Below are positions 35,778 through 46,113 of a stretch of DNA of 64,000 nucleotides, one piece after another. Within the stretch, counting starts at the first letter, position 1, and each line of letters begins with the position of its first letter. The position numbers and the translations under genes were made by a program. The notes under the pieces were generated by a model, which was not told the origin of the DNA, searched no databases, and worked only from the letters and a program-made list of their open reading frames with translations. The stretch is from Bacillota bacterium (GTDB lineage Bacteria > Bacillota > Clostridia > Lachnospirales > Lachnospiraceae): positions 310,001 to 374,000 of the forward strand of contig JAEWQV010000016.1 in assembly GCA_023399055.1 (NCBI GenBank), read 5' to 3'.

Positions 35778-36324
35778 GATTTCACTTCTTAAAGGATAAT
35801 AAGGAATAAGCAGCATCATAATTCTATTCAAATGGTACTGGGAAAAATGAAATATGGCTTGGAGATATCACTTATGTGCCAACGAAAAAAGGAATTTTAT
35901 ATCTGGCTGTATTTTTAGATGTATTCTCCAGAAAAATCACAGGCTGGCCCATGGGAAAAAGCATGAAAGATACACTCGTAATGGAGGCTTTCGTGCAGGG
36001 ATATGCCCGGGAAGTTCCGGAAGATGGGTTAATTGTTCATACCGATCAAGGTTCACAATATACAAGCAGTAATTTTAGAAGGCTATTGAAACAACATAAA
36101 GCCATCCATAGTAATAGCCGAAAACGGAATCCCTATGATAATGCAATGATGGAGTCTTTTTTAGAACCTTAAAAAGAGAGCTTAATCTGGATGCAAGATT
36201 TGAAACACCAGAACAAGCCCAAATGGGAATTTTTAAATATATTGAATTATACTATAATACAAAGCGCATGCATTCTGCACTGGGCTATATTTCTCCTGTA
36301 CAGTTTGAACGACAAAACTCATAA
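35773..36324 (+). pseudogene. IS3-family OrfB transposase, deleted and frameshifted
   Basis: Sequence coding VRFHFLKDNKE just after orfA matches an OrfB start, then stops. Most of the HTH_21 region is missing before the catalytic core resumes near 35820 with NEIWLGDITYV (first Asp), HTDQGSQYTS (second Asp) and the DDE glutamate region NPYDNAMMESF. There the frame is lost: six T residues at 36157-36162, where seven would continue into FRTLKRELNLDARF and on to HSALGYISPVQFERQN. So there are two independent lesions: an internal deletion of roughly 90 codons (estimated from family length) and a one-base loss. Confidence 0.8.
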
Positions 36325-36591
36325 AATTAACTTAACTTTTTGTCTAAAAAATGTTGACAAGCCCAATCGTGGCTTAATTAAATCGTCTAACTTTTAGGAT
36401 TCAGTTCACTATAGACACAGAACCTAAAAAAGTTTTCTTAGGTTAGGAAAGAGAACTTTTTTAACTTTAATAAAAATAAAAATATGCAATAATATTCAGA
36501 AGTTAATTATATTTTTCGTAAAGCAAGGCTTTTATCTTAATATAAAAGTATTTTACAACTCTACTTAAGAACATGGTAATGATTTAATAAT

Positions 36592-38436
36592 TTATTTATC
36601 CATATTAGATTCTACTAATCGATTAGATACATAACCCAGACCCATTAGTACCCAGAAGACCGGAGAAACAGTTATAGAAGAGTCGTTCGTAATCCCTGCG
36701 ATCATATAGCCAATTGTTCCAAGGAATATAGATACTCCTAGTTTAGAGTAATAAGTATTAAATCTACCGTGAATGTAAATGCGAAAGCTCTTTATAAAAT
36801 ATATACCGTAAAATAAAAGGAAACATATTAGGGAAAGAACACCTGTCTGAATACCCATTTGAAGATACATATTATGGGGTTTGGTAAGTAGTTGACCTTC
36901 AAAGCCGGCATTATACAACCCTATGTAATCTTGTTGCGGGAATACCATAGCAAAGGAGTCGGCACCGGATCCAAGTAGAATATGATTTTTAAGTAAAGGA
37001 ATTGCTCTAGACCAGATATAACCTCGATTACTTAGATAACTTTCATATCCGGTAAATATAGAAGAATCAGCTGAAATTATTTTATCAAATTTGCCATATT
37101 CATTTATATAATAGAAAGTATTATCTCCAGTCTGGTTCGAAAATAACCAGTTTCTATTATCTACAGTAATTTGTATACATAATATGGAGTTGTAATTTAC
37201 AGGCATTATACTTATATTTTCAAATCGACTGTCTGAAATTGTATAACTATTTATTTCGGGATTGTAATTATATGACAAGGATGTACCATTTTCATCAGAT
37301 AGGGATATCAAATTGGAGTCATTTACGTCAATATCAATATTAATTGTATTATCATAATAAGTTATACTCAATGTTTCGTCTGTCCTTATTTCAGATATAG
37401 CATAATCAGAAGATTTAATATTAAACAGTTTGTCTAGAGTATCGGATACTGTATCTGATTTTATAAGAACAAAAGGAATACAGATTATTAGGGCTATACC
37501 TAAGGCAAGTAAGGTTTGCTTATGGCTTTTAAATATATACTTTCTAAACATAAACATTAAAATTAGTAAAGTGATAAATGTAGTTAATATACCAGTACTT
37601 GATAATGAACCTATGAGACATATAATCATACCAATAATTGAAAGTGATAATAATATTATGTTTTTTATAACTCTCTCGGTCAATAATAATCCAATTAAAA
37701 ACGGTAATACCATAGAAACGTAAACTCCAACGTAGTTAGGATTAAACAGTGTTAAGAAGACTCTGTTCTTCTCAAAATTAAATTGCATAGAATCAAGTGA
37801 ACCCCATAAATTCGTAGGCATATATAATTTCTTACCCAAAGTGGTAGCCAAAAAATCATGTCCTATAATTTGTGAAATACCTAGTAGACTTAATACTAAA
37901 ATACTGATTATAAAATACTTAATAATAAAGCTCAAATCTTGTTCACTATTTACAGACTGATAGATATAATAAACAATGATACAATATCCTATTAAAACAA
38001 ATACGGTTTCAAATTGTTCTAAGAAACCTGTATATCCCCAATGTGAGTATTTCGAAAATACAGTAGATAATAATGATAATAATGAATAAACTAATAAAAA
38101 TAGCAGAGGTAAAGTAAATTTGAAACTAATTTTTTTAAAAATTAATTGGTAAATCATAATAAGAATTGAAATAAGAATTGATACAATAAAAAAAACTTGC
38201 TTATAATATAAAAAAACGTCAAGACCTAAGTCCGTTGATGGTCTCCATGAATAGTTAGATAATCCGGTATTGAACTCATAATAATAAGTAATAAAAGGCA
38301 AAACAGACATAATAAAAACTATAGGAAGTAAGTAAAGTTTATTAGATATGGAATAATTATTTATACTTTTAAATTTTTTCTTGGAACTAGATTTTCCATT
38401 AATCTTCGATGAATTCATCTTCTTCTCCTTAATCAT
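36592..38436 (-). CDS. O-antigen ligase / Wzy-type polysaccharide membrane protein
   Basis: This 614-residue protein has about 11-12 hydrophobic segments and one large extracytoplasmic loop (about residues 320-520). After that loop comes the family signature RGYIWSRAIPLLKNHILLGS (the Arg plus G.G pattern) and HNMYLQMGIQTGVLSL with the usual His. Such proteins polymerise lipid-linked glycan repeats or join them to an acceptor on the outer face. The loop is longer than usual and contains a beta-rich YDNTINIDIDVND-type segment. It is transcribed away from the rest of the locus. AAGGAGAAG precedes the start. Confidence 0.85.
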   Translation of the reverse strand: MIKEKKMNSSKINGKSSSKKKFKSINNYSISNKLYLLPIVFIMSVLPFITYYYEFNTGLSNYSWRPSTDLGLDVFLYYKQVFFIVSILISILIMIYQLIFKKISFKFTLPLLFLLVYSLLSLLSTVFSKYSHWGYTGFLEQFETVFVLIGYCIIVYYIYQSVNSEQDLSFIIKYFIISILVLSLLGISQIIGHDFLATTLGKKLYMPTNLWGSLDSMQFNFEKNRVFLTLFNPNYVGVYVSMVLPFLIGLLLTERVIKNIILLSLSIIGMIICLIGSLSSTGILTTFITLLILMFMFRKYIFKSHKQTLLALGIALIICIPFVLIKSDTVSDTLDKLFNIKSSDYAISEIRTDETLSITYYDNTINIDIDVNDSNLISLSDENGTSLSYNYNPEINSYTISDSRFENISIMPVNYNSILCIQITVDNRNWLFSNQTGDNTFYYINEYGKFDKIISADSSIFTGYESYLSNRGYIWSRAIPLLKNHILLGSGADSFAMVFPQQDYIGLYNAGFEGQLLTKPHNMYLQMGIQTGVLSLICFLLFYGIYFIKSFRIYIHGRFNTYYSKLGVSIFLGTIGYMIAGITNDSSITVSPVFWVLMGLGYVSNRLVESNMDK

Positions 38437-38733
38437 TCATAGTATTAAGTTTATAAATATTCGAACTTTTTTATTGATCTAAGTATTACATATGCTGGAA
38501 ATAAATTTGATAAAATGGATTGTACAAATCCGAATTATTAATTTAAGAAGTGTAAATTTGACGTTGCCACTTTCTTATATTAATACTTTATTAATCAATT
38601 TTCAATATAGAAACCGCTAATTAAGATAATGTATAGATAATTGTAATTTTTGCTGCTATTTTATAGATTTGTTATAAGCGATATTCATAGGTGTATAGAA
38701 AGCCTAAATTGAGATTATAGCTTAATTAAATTG

Positions 38734-38762
38734 TTAACAATGGTAGAGAATACTTATATAAT
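38734..38762 (+). promoter_or_regulatory. Candidate promoter of the sugar-transferase/polysaccharide operon
   Basis: TTAACA (38734-38739), 17 bases, TATAAT (38757-38762). It would give a leader of about 240 bases to the sugar transferase. The 38437-39007 gap between divergent genes is very AT-rich and holds no gene. Confidence 0.5.
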
Positions 38763-39007
38763 CACATAGTCTTGTTAAAGTTACAATTATATGGTAAAAT
38801 TCTTAATGTAAAGAATATGAAATAAATTAAAATCAAAATGATAATATGGAAATGGTTTACGATTGATAGAGCGTAATATATACCATATAATTAGCTTAAA
38901 GAAATATTAATTTTAATTTCTACATCTTTGATTTACAAAATTTTATAAGAAAGAGATTAGCTAGTAAACCTGATCTTTAATTTACAGGATATGGTGGTGG
39001 GTATAGA

Positions 39008-39646
39008 ATGTTTGTCTTTATTAAAAGAATAATGGATGTCATCCTAGCATTAATTGGTATGATTTTACTTTTTCCACTACTTATATTTATTTATATAATA
39101 ATAAAAATTGACTCAAAAGGATCAGCCTTATTTCTACAAAAACGAGTAGGAAAAGGTAAGAGAAGTTTCTATATTCTCAAGTTTCGAACTATGAGAATTG
39201 ATACTCCGGAGGAAATACCTACACATCTGCTGGAGGATCCAGAATATTATATAACTCGTATAGGAAGAATATTAAGACGGACAAGTCTAGATGAATTACC
39301 ACAGCTTTGGAATATACTATTAGGGCATATGAGTATAGTAGGACCAAGACCAGCTTTGTGGAATCAGTTTGATTTGATACAAGAACGTGATAAATTTGGA
39401 GCAAACGATATTCGTCCTGGTTTGACAGGTTTGGCTCAAGTTAGTGGTAGAGATGAACTTCTCATAGGGGAGAAGGCAAGGCTTGATGGAGAGTATGTAA
39501 AAAGGATGAGCTTCCTTTTTGACTGCAGATGTATAATGTGGACATTTAAAATTATATTAAATCAGGAAGGGTTTGTAGAAGGTAAAGGTCGAGTAAATCA
39601 AGTTGATAGCTTTGAAGGTAATGTCAATAATAAAGAAGCAATGTAA
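39008..39646 (+). CDS. Short initiating sugar transferase (PglC/WcaJ C-terminal type)
   Basis: This 212-residue phosphoglycosyltransferase has a single membrane hairpin at about residues 9-33 and the monotopic catalytic domain: FLQKRVGKGKRSFYILKFRT, RRTSLDELPQLWNILLG, MSIVGPRPAL and PGLTGLAQVSGRD. It moves a sugar phosphate from a UDP-sugar to undecaprenyl phosphate to start each glycan unit. It is a second such enzyme beside the long one at 1.1-2.5 kb, which suggests that two different glycans are started here. It heads the rightward polysaccharide genes, 36 bases before the epimerase. Confidence 0.92.
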   Translation: MFVFIKRIMDVILALIGMILLFPLLIFIYIIIKIDSKGSALFLQKRVGKGKRSFYILKFRTMRIDTPEEIPTHLLEDPEYYITRIGRILRRTSLDELPQLWNILLGHMSIVGPRPALWNQFDLIQERDKFGANDIRPGLTGLAQVSGRDELLIGEKARLDGEYVKRMSFLFDCRCIMWTFKIILNQEGFVEGKGRVNQVDSFEGNVNNKEAM

Positions 39647-39682
39647 AACTATACTTAGATAATCAAATAAAGGTTGAGGCAG

Positions 39683-40525
39683 ATGAAAAAAATATTGATT
39701 ACTGGAGCGAACAGTTATATTGGAACTTCATTTGAGCGTTGGATAAGACAATGGCCCGAGAATTATCAGGCTTATTCTCTTGATTTACATAAGGATGAGT
39801 GGAAAAATCATGATTTTTCATTATATGATGTGGTGTTGCATGTAGCAGGTATTGTCCATATAAAAGAGAAAAAATGTAATATAGAACAATTTTATAAAGT
39901 TAATCGAGACCTTGCTTATGAGACAGCTAGTATTGCACGTGTACATAATGTTAAACAATTTATTTATATGAGCACCATGAGTGTATATGGTATGGATGAA
40001 GGCGTGATTAATAAAGAAACTAGCCTAAATCCAAAAACACATTATGGGAAGTCAAAATTGCAGGCAGAGGAAATGCTATTAAATTTGCGTGATGAAAATT
40101 TTAAAATAGTTATTGTCAGACCACCTATGGTATATGGAAAACATTGCAGAGGTAATTATAATTATCTTTCTCGTTTCGCTAAAATACTTCCAATATTTCC
40201 TGCGATGTATAATGAGAGAAGCATGATATATATTGACAATCTATCAGAGTATATACGTGTAATTATAGATAATAATACGGAGGGGACTTTTTTCCCACAA
40301 AACAATGAATATGTAAAGATTACCGAGATGGTACAAATGATTGCTGATATTCACGGAAAGAAGATATATTCGACAAAATTATTAAATCCATTTATTAAAT
40401 TTCTTCCAATACATTTATATAAAAAGATATTTGGAAGTTTAAAAAATGATATACGGGATGAATTAGATATAAATCAGTGTTCTTTTGAGGATAGTATAAT
40501 GTATACAGAAGATATAAAACTGTAA
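39683..40525 (+). CDS. NAD-dependent sugar epimerase/dehydratase
   Basis: This 280-residue extended short-chain dehydrogenase has the Rossmann motif ITGANSYIGTSF at the N-terminus, HVAGIVH, YMSTMSVYG with the catalytic Ser, the YxxxK pair in THYGKSKLQAEEML, and VRPPMVYG. It probably interconverts a nucleotide sugar for the polymer (UDP-glucose 4-epimerase-like or 4-reductase-like). ATG 39683 follows AGGTTGAGG; a TTG at 39674 is an alternative. It ends about 145 bases before capD. Confidence 0.85.
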   Translation: MKKILITGANSYIGTSFERWIRQWPENYQAYSLDLHKDEWKNHDFSLYDVVLHVAGIVHIKEKKCNIEQFYKVNRDLAYETASIARVHNVKQFIYMSTMSVYGMDEGVINKETSLNPKTHYGKSKLQAEEMLLNLRDENFKIVIVRPPMVYGKHCRGNYNYLSRFAKILPIFPAMYNERSMIYIDNLSEYIRVIIDNNTEGTFFPQNNEYVKITEMVQMIADIHGKKIYSTKLLNPFIKFLPIHLYKKIFGSLKNDIRDELDINQCSFEDSIMYTEDIKL

Positions 40526-40669
40526 TTATTAGAGCTAAGAATTATAAACGGAAGATTTGGGTAAAAGTGCAAAATAACAATTAGATGTTAAATCGTTATA
40601 TGAACTATTAAAGTAGAAAGATGTTATGATTCTATTTTACTAAAATATAAATTAGTTAGGTGAAAGAAC

Positions 40670-42526
40670 ATGAAACAATTTATTAAGGATAAAAGACTTT
40701 TCATACGTAGACTATTTCTTGTAATTTTAGATGCTATGTTAATTAACATAGCATCATTTTTAGCAATTACGATACGATTTGATTTACGATTGGCACAAGT
40801 ACCCACCCATTATGCAGAAGCGGTTTTATCTTATGCGTTTATTAATACTGTTGTTACGATTATAATGTTCTCAATATTTCGTCTTTATAATAGCCTTTGG
40901 AAATATGCTGGTATTGATGAGTTATCTAATATAGTATTTAGTAACATTATTTCTGGATTATTGCAATTAATTGGCATGCACTTTATCTTACATATTCATG
41001 TACCAAGAAGTTACTATCCTTTAAGTTCATTATTTACCCTAGTATTTATAGCTGGTAGTCGCTTTTTTTATCGATATGTACGAAGATTATCAAGGAAAAA
41101 TATGAGTCTCTACCAATCTAGAATTATGGTTATCGGTGCAGGTGAGGCTGGTAGTTCCATTATAAGAGAAATAACCACCAGCAAGTATGTGAAAGGTACG
41201 GTAATTTGTGCAATTGATGATAACAAAGATAAGCTAGGAAACTATATTCAAGGGGTTAAAGTAGTAGGGGATAGAACTAATATTATAGAGGAAGCAGAAA
41301 AATATGAGATTACAGACATTATTATAGCAATGCCTTCAGCCTCCAGATCGGCAACTCGTGATATATTGGAAATATGTAAAGAAACAGGATGCGTATTAAA
41401 AATACTTCCTGGTATGTACCAATTAATAAATCAAGAAGTAAGTGTTACAAAATTAAGGAATGTAGATATAGAAGATTTGTTAGGCAGGGAACCAGTGAAA
41501 GTACATGAGGAAGATATCATAAATTATGTACAGGACAGGGTAGTTATGGTAACTGGCGGCGGAGGTTCTATTGGTAGTGAATTATGTCGACAAATAGCTG
41601 ATCACGAACCGAAGCAGTTAATAATAATAGATATTTATGAAAATAACGCTTACTATATACAACAAGAATTGAAGAATGAACACCCTGAGATAGATTTGGT
41701 AGTATTAATAGCTTCAGTGCGAAATAGTAAACGTATTGATGAGATTATGAAGCGATACAGGCCTGATATCATTTATCATGCAGCAGCACATAAGCATGTA
41801 CCTTTAATGGAGGACAGTCCTAATGAGGCTATAAAGAATAATGTTGGAGGGACCTTTAAAATGGCCTCTTCTGCAGACAAATATGGTGTTAAAAAATTTA
41901 TCCTTATTTCTACTGACAAAGCGGTTAATCCTACAAACGTTATGGGAGCATCAAAGCGAATTTGTGAAATGATCGTTCAGGCTTTTAATAATAGATCAGC
42001 TACAGAGTATGTTGCAGTTCGTTTTGGTAATGTTCTTGGTAGTAATGGTAGTGTTATACCTTTATTTAAGGAACAGATCTTAAGAGGTGGCCCAGTTACA
42101 GTTACACATCCCGACATAATAAGATATTTTATGACTATTACTGAAGCTGTTTCGCTGGTTTTACAGGCAGGAGCATTGGCGAAAGGCGGAGAAATCTTCA
42201 TTCTAGATATGGGGGAACCGGTCAAAATTGCGGATCTGGCGAGGAATTTAATCAGACTTTCAGGGTATGAGCCAGACAAGGACATTTTCATAGAATATAC
42301 TGGATTGAGGCCAGGTGAAAAATTGTATGAAGAGTTACTTATGAGTGAAGAAGGAATGCAAACAACTACGAATAAATTAATATTTGTTGGAAAGCCGATT
42401 GAGATTGATGATTCAACATTTCTGAAGAAAGTGCAGGAATTAGATTTGGCTGCAAGCGAAGAGTGTAGTGATATTAGGGAAAGAATAAATGCATTAGTGC
42501 CAACTTACATTTATAATAATGAATAA
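40670..42526 (+). CDS. CapD/PglF-type membrane UDP-sugar 4,6-dehydratase
   Basis: The 618-residue protein has four to five N-terminal membrane segments (to about 130), a CoA-binding-like Rossmann domain (MVIGAGEAGSSIIREI) and a C-terminal dehydratase domain with VTGGGGSIGSELCRQI, YHAAAHKHVPLME and STDKAVNPTNVMGASKR, where the usual Tyr is Met as in the PglF/FlaA1 class. It would make UDP-4-keto-6-deoxy-HexNAc from UDP-GlcNAc, the first step to amino-deoxy sugars. No aminotransferase that would use this product is in the locus. A broken copy of its residues about 45-125 lies at 55.4 kb. AGGTGAAAG precedes the ATG. Confidence 0.92.
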   Translation: MKQFIKDKRLFIRRLFLVILDAMLINIASFLAITIRFDLRLAQVPTHYAEAVLSYAFINTVVTIIMFSIFRLYNSLWKYAGIDELSNIVFSNIISGLLQLIGMHFILHIHVPRSYYPLSSLFTLVFIAGSRFFYRYVRRLSRKNMSLYQSRIMVIGAGEAGSSIIREITTSKYVKGTVICAIDDNKDKLGNYIQGVKVVGDRTNIIEEAEKYEITDIIIAMPSASRSATRDILEICKETGCVLKILPGMYQLINQEVSVTKLRNVDIEDLLGREPVKVHEEDIINYVQDRVVMVTGGGGSIGSELCRQIADHEPKQLIIIDIYENNAYYIQQELKNEHPEIDLVVLIASVRNSKRIDEIMKRYRPDIIYHAAAHKHVPLMEDSPNEAIKNNVGGTFKMASSADKYGVKKFILISTDKAVNPTNVMGASKRICEMIVQAFNNRSATEYVAVRFGNVLGSNGSVIPLFKEQILRGGPVTVTHPDIIRYFMTITEAVSLVLQAGALAKGGEIFILDMGEPVKIADLARNLIRLSGYEPDKDIFIEYTGLRPGEKLYEELLMSEEGMQTTTNKLIFVGKPIEIDDSTFLKKVQELDLAASEECSDIRERINALVPTYIYNNE

Positions 42527-43123
42527 GGAGAGTTACATTACGGAAATGGCTAAGATCGAACTATGTTCAGTTGCAATAATGAAGATAACAGTAATGGAAA
42601 TTATTATTGGTCCTAATGGGTGCAAGGGTGCAAACCCCTTATATTTCTCAATAATTTTTGAAGAATTCGATTGATTTAGTCAAATATAAAGAAACTGTTT
42701 TTTCGATTTCAATATAACTATGCGCATAATTTATTCTATAATCTTATATTATAGCATGAAACGCAATATAAAAGTATGGAAAAAATAAACCTAAGCAGTA
42801 AACTTGAGTTTCTGTGATAGAGCAGTATTACTCAAGAAAAAAAACTTGTGTTTTCGAAAGCATATGATAGAATTAATATAAGGTATGTTGTAATATTTTG
42901 CAAAGTAATCTGCATAACAATCCAATAGGCAGAATAATAAATATATAGATATCATAAGAGAATGATGGATTTTGTGGCCCTTGATGAGTTTCATGACTCC
43001 ATCGGTGCCTTTTGTAGAAAGCGGATTATAAATAAGAGACTTATACAATAATCTTTTTTACATAGTGTGATTGAAACAGAAGGTAAGTGATAACAAATGA
43101 AATAGATTGTGTGGGATAAACTT
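42527..43123. other. Long AT-rich gap inside the polysaccharide locus
   Basis: No supportable gene in about 600 bases. A small hairpin AAGGG/CCCCTT lies at about 42626-42642 after GGGTGCAAGGGTGCAAA. A short readable stretch at 42961-43050 (MDFVALDEFHDSIGAF-like) may be gene debris. The gap marks the border between the capD-side genes and the glycosyltransferase block, which also changes in base use. Confidence 0.5.
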
Positions 43124-43894
43124 ATGGGTGAAATATTAATATCTGTTATAATACCGGTTTATAACGGTAAACTATATATTGAACAAGCGATTAAGTCAGT
43201 AATTAATCAATCAATAAAAACAGAAATTATTATTATCGATGATGCATCAGAGGACGGCACAGAGTTAATATTGAAGCCATATATTAACGATAATAAAATA
43301 ATCTATATAAGAAATGATACCAATCTTGGAGTGGCAAAAAGCCGTAACAATGGTGTTTCAATGGCAAAGGGAACCTATATTGCATTTTTAGATTCGGATG
43401 ATTGGTGGCATAAGAATAAATTGAAGCTCCAGTTAGAGCTAATGGGTAAAACAAATGCACCTCTATGTTATACGGGAAGAGAACTTTGTACAGAAGATGG
43501 TACAAGCTTAAATCAATATATAGAAGTCCCTGAAAAGATAACTTATAATCAATTGTTATATACCAATATTATTGCATGTTCTTCTGTTGTCGTTCGTAGA
43601 GATATCGCTCTACAATTTCCAATGGTTCACGATGAATTTCATGAAGATTATATTATGTGGCTGTCTATACTGCGCCACTATAAGTGCGCATATGGAATAA
43701 ATCTGCCGCTACTCCATTCACGGCTTACGAGAGATGGTAAGTCAAGAAATAAGTTCAAAACGATTCCTATGACGTTTGGGGTATATCGGTATATTGGTTT
43801 AAATAAAGTGAAATCCTTCTATTATTTAATAAATCATATAATTAGAAGTGGAATACGGTATACGAAGGGAAAATATTTCAGTGGAAGTTATTGA
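43124..43894 (+). CDS. Glycosyltransferase family 2
   Basis: This 256-residue GT-A enzyme has the N-terminal ISVIIPVYNGKLYIEQAIKS, IIIIDDASEDGT and the metal-binding DxD region IAFLDSDDWWHKNKL. The later EDYIMWLSILRHY corresponds to the acceptor/catalytic base region of WaaE/HyaD-like family 2 enzymes. It adds one sugar to the lipid-linked repeat at the cytoplasmic face. I prefer the ATG at 43124 over a GTG 15 bases upstream. Donor and acceptor are unknown. It ends 139 bases before the next glycosyltransferase, and that short gap carries no gene. Confidence 0.88.
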   Translation: MGEILISVIIPVYNGKLYIEQAIKSVINQSIKTEIIIIDDASEDGTELILKPYINDNKIIYIRNDTNLGVAKSRNNGVSMAKGTYIAFLDSDDWWHKNKLKLQLELMGKTNAPLCYTGRELCTEDGTSLNQYIEVPEKITYNQLLYTNIIACSSVVVRRDIALQFPMVHDEFHEDYIMWLSILRHYKCAYGINLPLLHSRLTRDGKSRNKFKTIPMTFGVYRYIGLNKVKSFYYLINHIIRSGIRYTKGKYFSGSY

Positions 43895-44033
43895 TAAAAG
43901 TCTGACAATAATTAAGGTTTGTCAAACGAGAGTTGTAGGGAATATATAGAGTGTTTTGAAATTGATAGTTGAGCTTATGTTAATTTGTTGAAACTGTGTT
44001 TGGTGCATTACAAAGGAAGGCGGAGAATGCAAA

Positions 44034-44942
44034 GTGACCCGATTTAGTATTATAATAGCTGTTTATAACATCTCTGAATATATCAAGTCCTGTGTAGATA
44101 GCCTTATCTTCGCCGATACATGGGATACTGAAATTTTGCTGATTGACGACGGATCTAATGATAGTTCTGGAAAGATATGTGATGAGTTGGCGAGTGAAAA
44201 TGAAAATGTAAAAGTGTATCACAAACCGAATGGAGGGTTGTCGGATGCACGTAATTACGGGCTTGAGCAGGCGTGCGGTGAGTGGATAATATTTATAGAC
44301 GGTGACGACTCTGTTATTTCCAAAAAATTTAAAGAGTTTATAGAAAAATTGTGTCATATAGAATCTGATGTTGTTTTTAATGATTATGTATTAAATAATT
44401 TATACAATAATCGTGTAAGTGTGACACATCAAGCAGAATGGGGAGCAACTCTCGAAGAAGTGCTGAAAAAGCCTGGCGCGGTGTGGAATGTGTGGAGATT
44501 TGCATATAAGCGAAAATTTTTAGTTCACAACGAGCTGAAATTCAAAGTCGGATATCTTGCTGAAGATATGGAATTTACAACTCGGATATTATCTATGTCA
44601 AATTTGAGCTTTGAATGTGTTAGTTTACCGTACTATATATATTCATATCATCGTAATGGCTCGATAATGGAAAATTCATCATTAAGATTCATAGATTGTA
44701 TGACAGAGATAGTACAAACTGAGTATTCGCGACTATTAAATAGGAAAGATAATATTGCAAAACTACTCAGGCGGAAACTGATGCGTGATTATGTTTATCA
44801 TTCCGAAAAGATTTATAAGTTTAACGGTAAGCATCGAAAAGAATTTGTAATGTATTATCATAAAGCATCAACACCGTTTAATCCTCTGGTACTCGCACCG
44901 CTTTTGCATATTATGAGAAAGGCGTATCATCTTGAAAGATAA
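44034..44942 (+). CDS. Glycosyltransferase family 2
   Basis: This 302-residue GT-A enzyme starts FSIIIAVYNISEYIKSCVDS, has EILLIDDGSNDSSG, GGLSDARNYGLEQACGEW and the DxD in IFIDGDDSV, then LAEDMEFTTRIL. It begins with GTG, with GGCGGAG about nine bases upstream. Its 3' end overlaps the next start by 11 bases. From here to about 55 kb the genes are packed with overlaps and use more CG-containing codons than the capD side, consistent with a separately acquired block. Confidence 0.88.
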   Translation: MTRFSIIIAVYNISEYIKSCVDSLIFADTWDTEILLIDDGSNDSSGKICDELASENENVKVYHKPNGGLSDARNYGLEQACGEWIIFIDGDDSVISKKFKEFIEKLCHIESDVVFNDYVLNNLYNNRVSVTHQAEWGATLEEVLKKPGAVWNVWRFAYKRKFLVHNELKFKVGYLAEDMEFTTRILSMSNLSFECVSLPYYIYSYHRNGSIMENSSLRFIDCMTEIVQTEYSRLLNRKDNIAKLLRRKLMRDYVYHSEKIYKFNGKHRKEFVMYYHKASTPFNPLVLAPLLHIMRKAYHLER

Positions 44943-46113
44943 ATTATCCACTTATAAAAAGATACTACAAAAATCGTCTGAATATGATTTGTTTACTCCA
45001 GCAGAGAAAACTCTTATTGAATTCTGTGATGTTGACGAGACATTTCGTAACACGAGTGCATTTGCCACAGCACCTATTTTAACAGCGTATGTTATATGGG
45101 TTTTGCAAAATGCTGTGAAAAAGAATATTAGCACATTGTTTTTTCTTGCTCGCGATGGACATGTGATGTTTGAGCTTGCAGAATTATTCTGCACAGCCTG
45201 GAATTTGCCTGTTAAGTGTAAATATTTCTACTGTAGCAGGTATTCACTAAGATTATCTCTGTTACATAGTAATCCTAGTTATCGCGATAATAATATATTT
45301 GCAAATGTCTCTGATAAAGAGGTGCAAAAAGCATTTGATGCGAGTCATCGTTACTTTGAACAAGAATTTGAAGGTGTCGAGAGTTTTGCTATTGTAGATT
45401 CGGGATGGGCTGGTACTACGCAGGAGTGTATAGCACAGCTATATACGGAATTTTTCAATACTCCACTTAATACGGTAACTGGCTTTTATTTTGGAACACT
45501 GCAAAAATGTAAGCCTGAATATGGAGAGTTCAATGCTTTCTTATTTAGCAATTTACGAGAAAGTTATAGGTTATCAGGTTTTTCTGTTGCTTTATTTGAA
45601 TGTTTATGTGCTACAGCTCATGGAACAACCCTTGGATATACAATGAAAGAAAACAAGTGGAAGCCTGTATTTGCGGAATATGAGCAAGGAAACGGTGACA
45701 CACCTTGGAATGCAACGATACAGATTGATATGTGTAAAAAGTATGCTGAGTATTTTACTAAATATAATCATTTTTTTGTTGATGTATATTCGCTTAAGCA
45801 TATTGCTAAATTGCTTATTTCAGAGCTTATGCTCAGGCCTTCATTATTAGAAGCAAAATTATACGGAGCGATTCCGTTCTTCGATGGATTTACAACTGGT
45901 GCGGTTATCCCTCTTGCGAGAAAAATGACGAAAGAGGAACTTACTAATTACACTCTTACAGGAAAAATATTAACAACGATACAAGGCAGGAGACAAACTT
46001 TTGAATTACCAATTTATTGGACATTCGGATGCATAGAATTGAGTGGATGTAGTTGGATTCAAAAAAAGAATGCCTTTGCATTGGATTATATATACAGGTT
46101 GGTGAAAAGATGA
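44932..46113 (+). CDS. Capsule-locus protein related to the HAD-associated (COG5610-like) module
   Basis: This 393-residue protein has no complete HAD motif of its own. It has LFFLARDGHVMFELAELF (residues about 69-86), YCSRYSLRLSLL, AIVDSGWAGTTQECIAQLY (about 153-171) and VTGFYFGT. These segments appear in the same order in the middle of the 1141-residue protein downstream (VWRDGYLPLRLF, YLGRGMRMPFQSL, ASFDRSPRGKLARFF), so it is a standalone version of that module. It starts at TTG, nine bases after GAGAAAGG and inside the previous gene. A role in polymer synthesis is inferred from context only. Confidence 0.7.
   Translation: MKDKLSTYKKILQKSSEYDLFTPAEKTLIEFCDVDETFRNTSAFATAPILTAYVIWVLQNAVKKNISTLFFLARDGHVMFELAELFCTAWNLPVKCKYFYCSRYSLRLSLLHSNPSYRDNNIFANVSDKEVQKAFDASHRYFEQEFEGVESFAIVDSGWAGTTQECIAQLYTEFFNTPLNTVTGFYFGTLQKCKPEYGEFNAFLFSNLRESYRLSGFSVALFECLCATAHGTTLGYTMKENKWKPVFAEYEQGNGDTPWNATIQIDMCKKYAEYFTKYNHFFVDVYSLKHIAKLLISELMLRPSLLEAKLYGAIPFFDGFTTGAVIPLARKMTKEELTNYTLTGKILTTIQGRRQTFELPIYWTFGCIELSGCSWIQKKNAFALDYIYRLVKR

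Larger units (their letters stand above)
35437..36396 (+). mobile_element. Decayed IS3-family insertion sequence
   Basis: About 960 bp with an orfA-like gene and a broken orfB carrying the DDE integrase core. Candidate terminal inverted repeats are TAAACTAGACACTTAGATAA at 35437 and, on the opposite strand, TAAAAGTTAGACGATTTAAT ending at 36396. No target duplication was established. It inserted between the surface-protein gene and the polysaccharide locus and looks unable to move itself. Confidence 0.75.

Noticed and set aside
36150..36175. Programmed frameshift at the T-run of the IS3 orfB
   Set aside because: In IS3 elements the programmed shift lies between orfA and orfB, not in the catalytic core, and this orfB already has a deletion.
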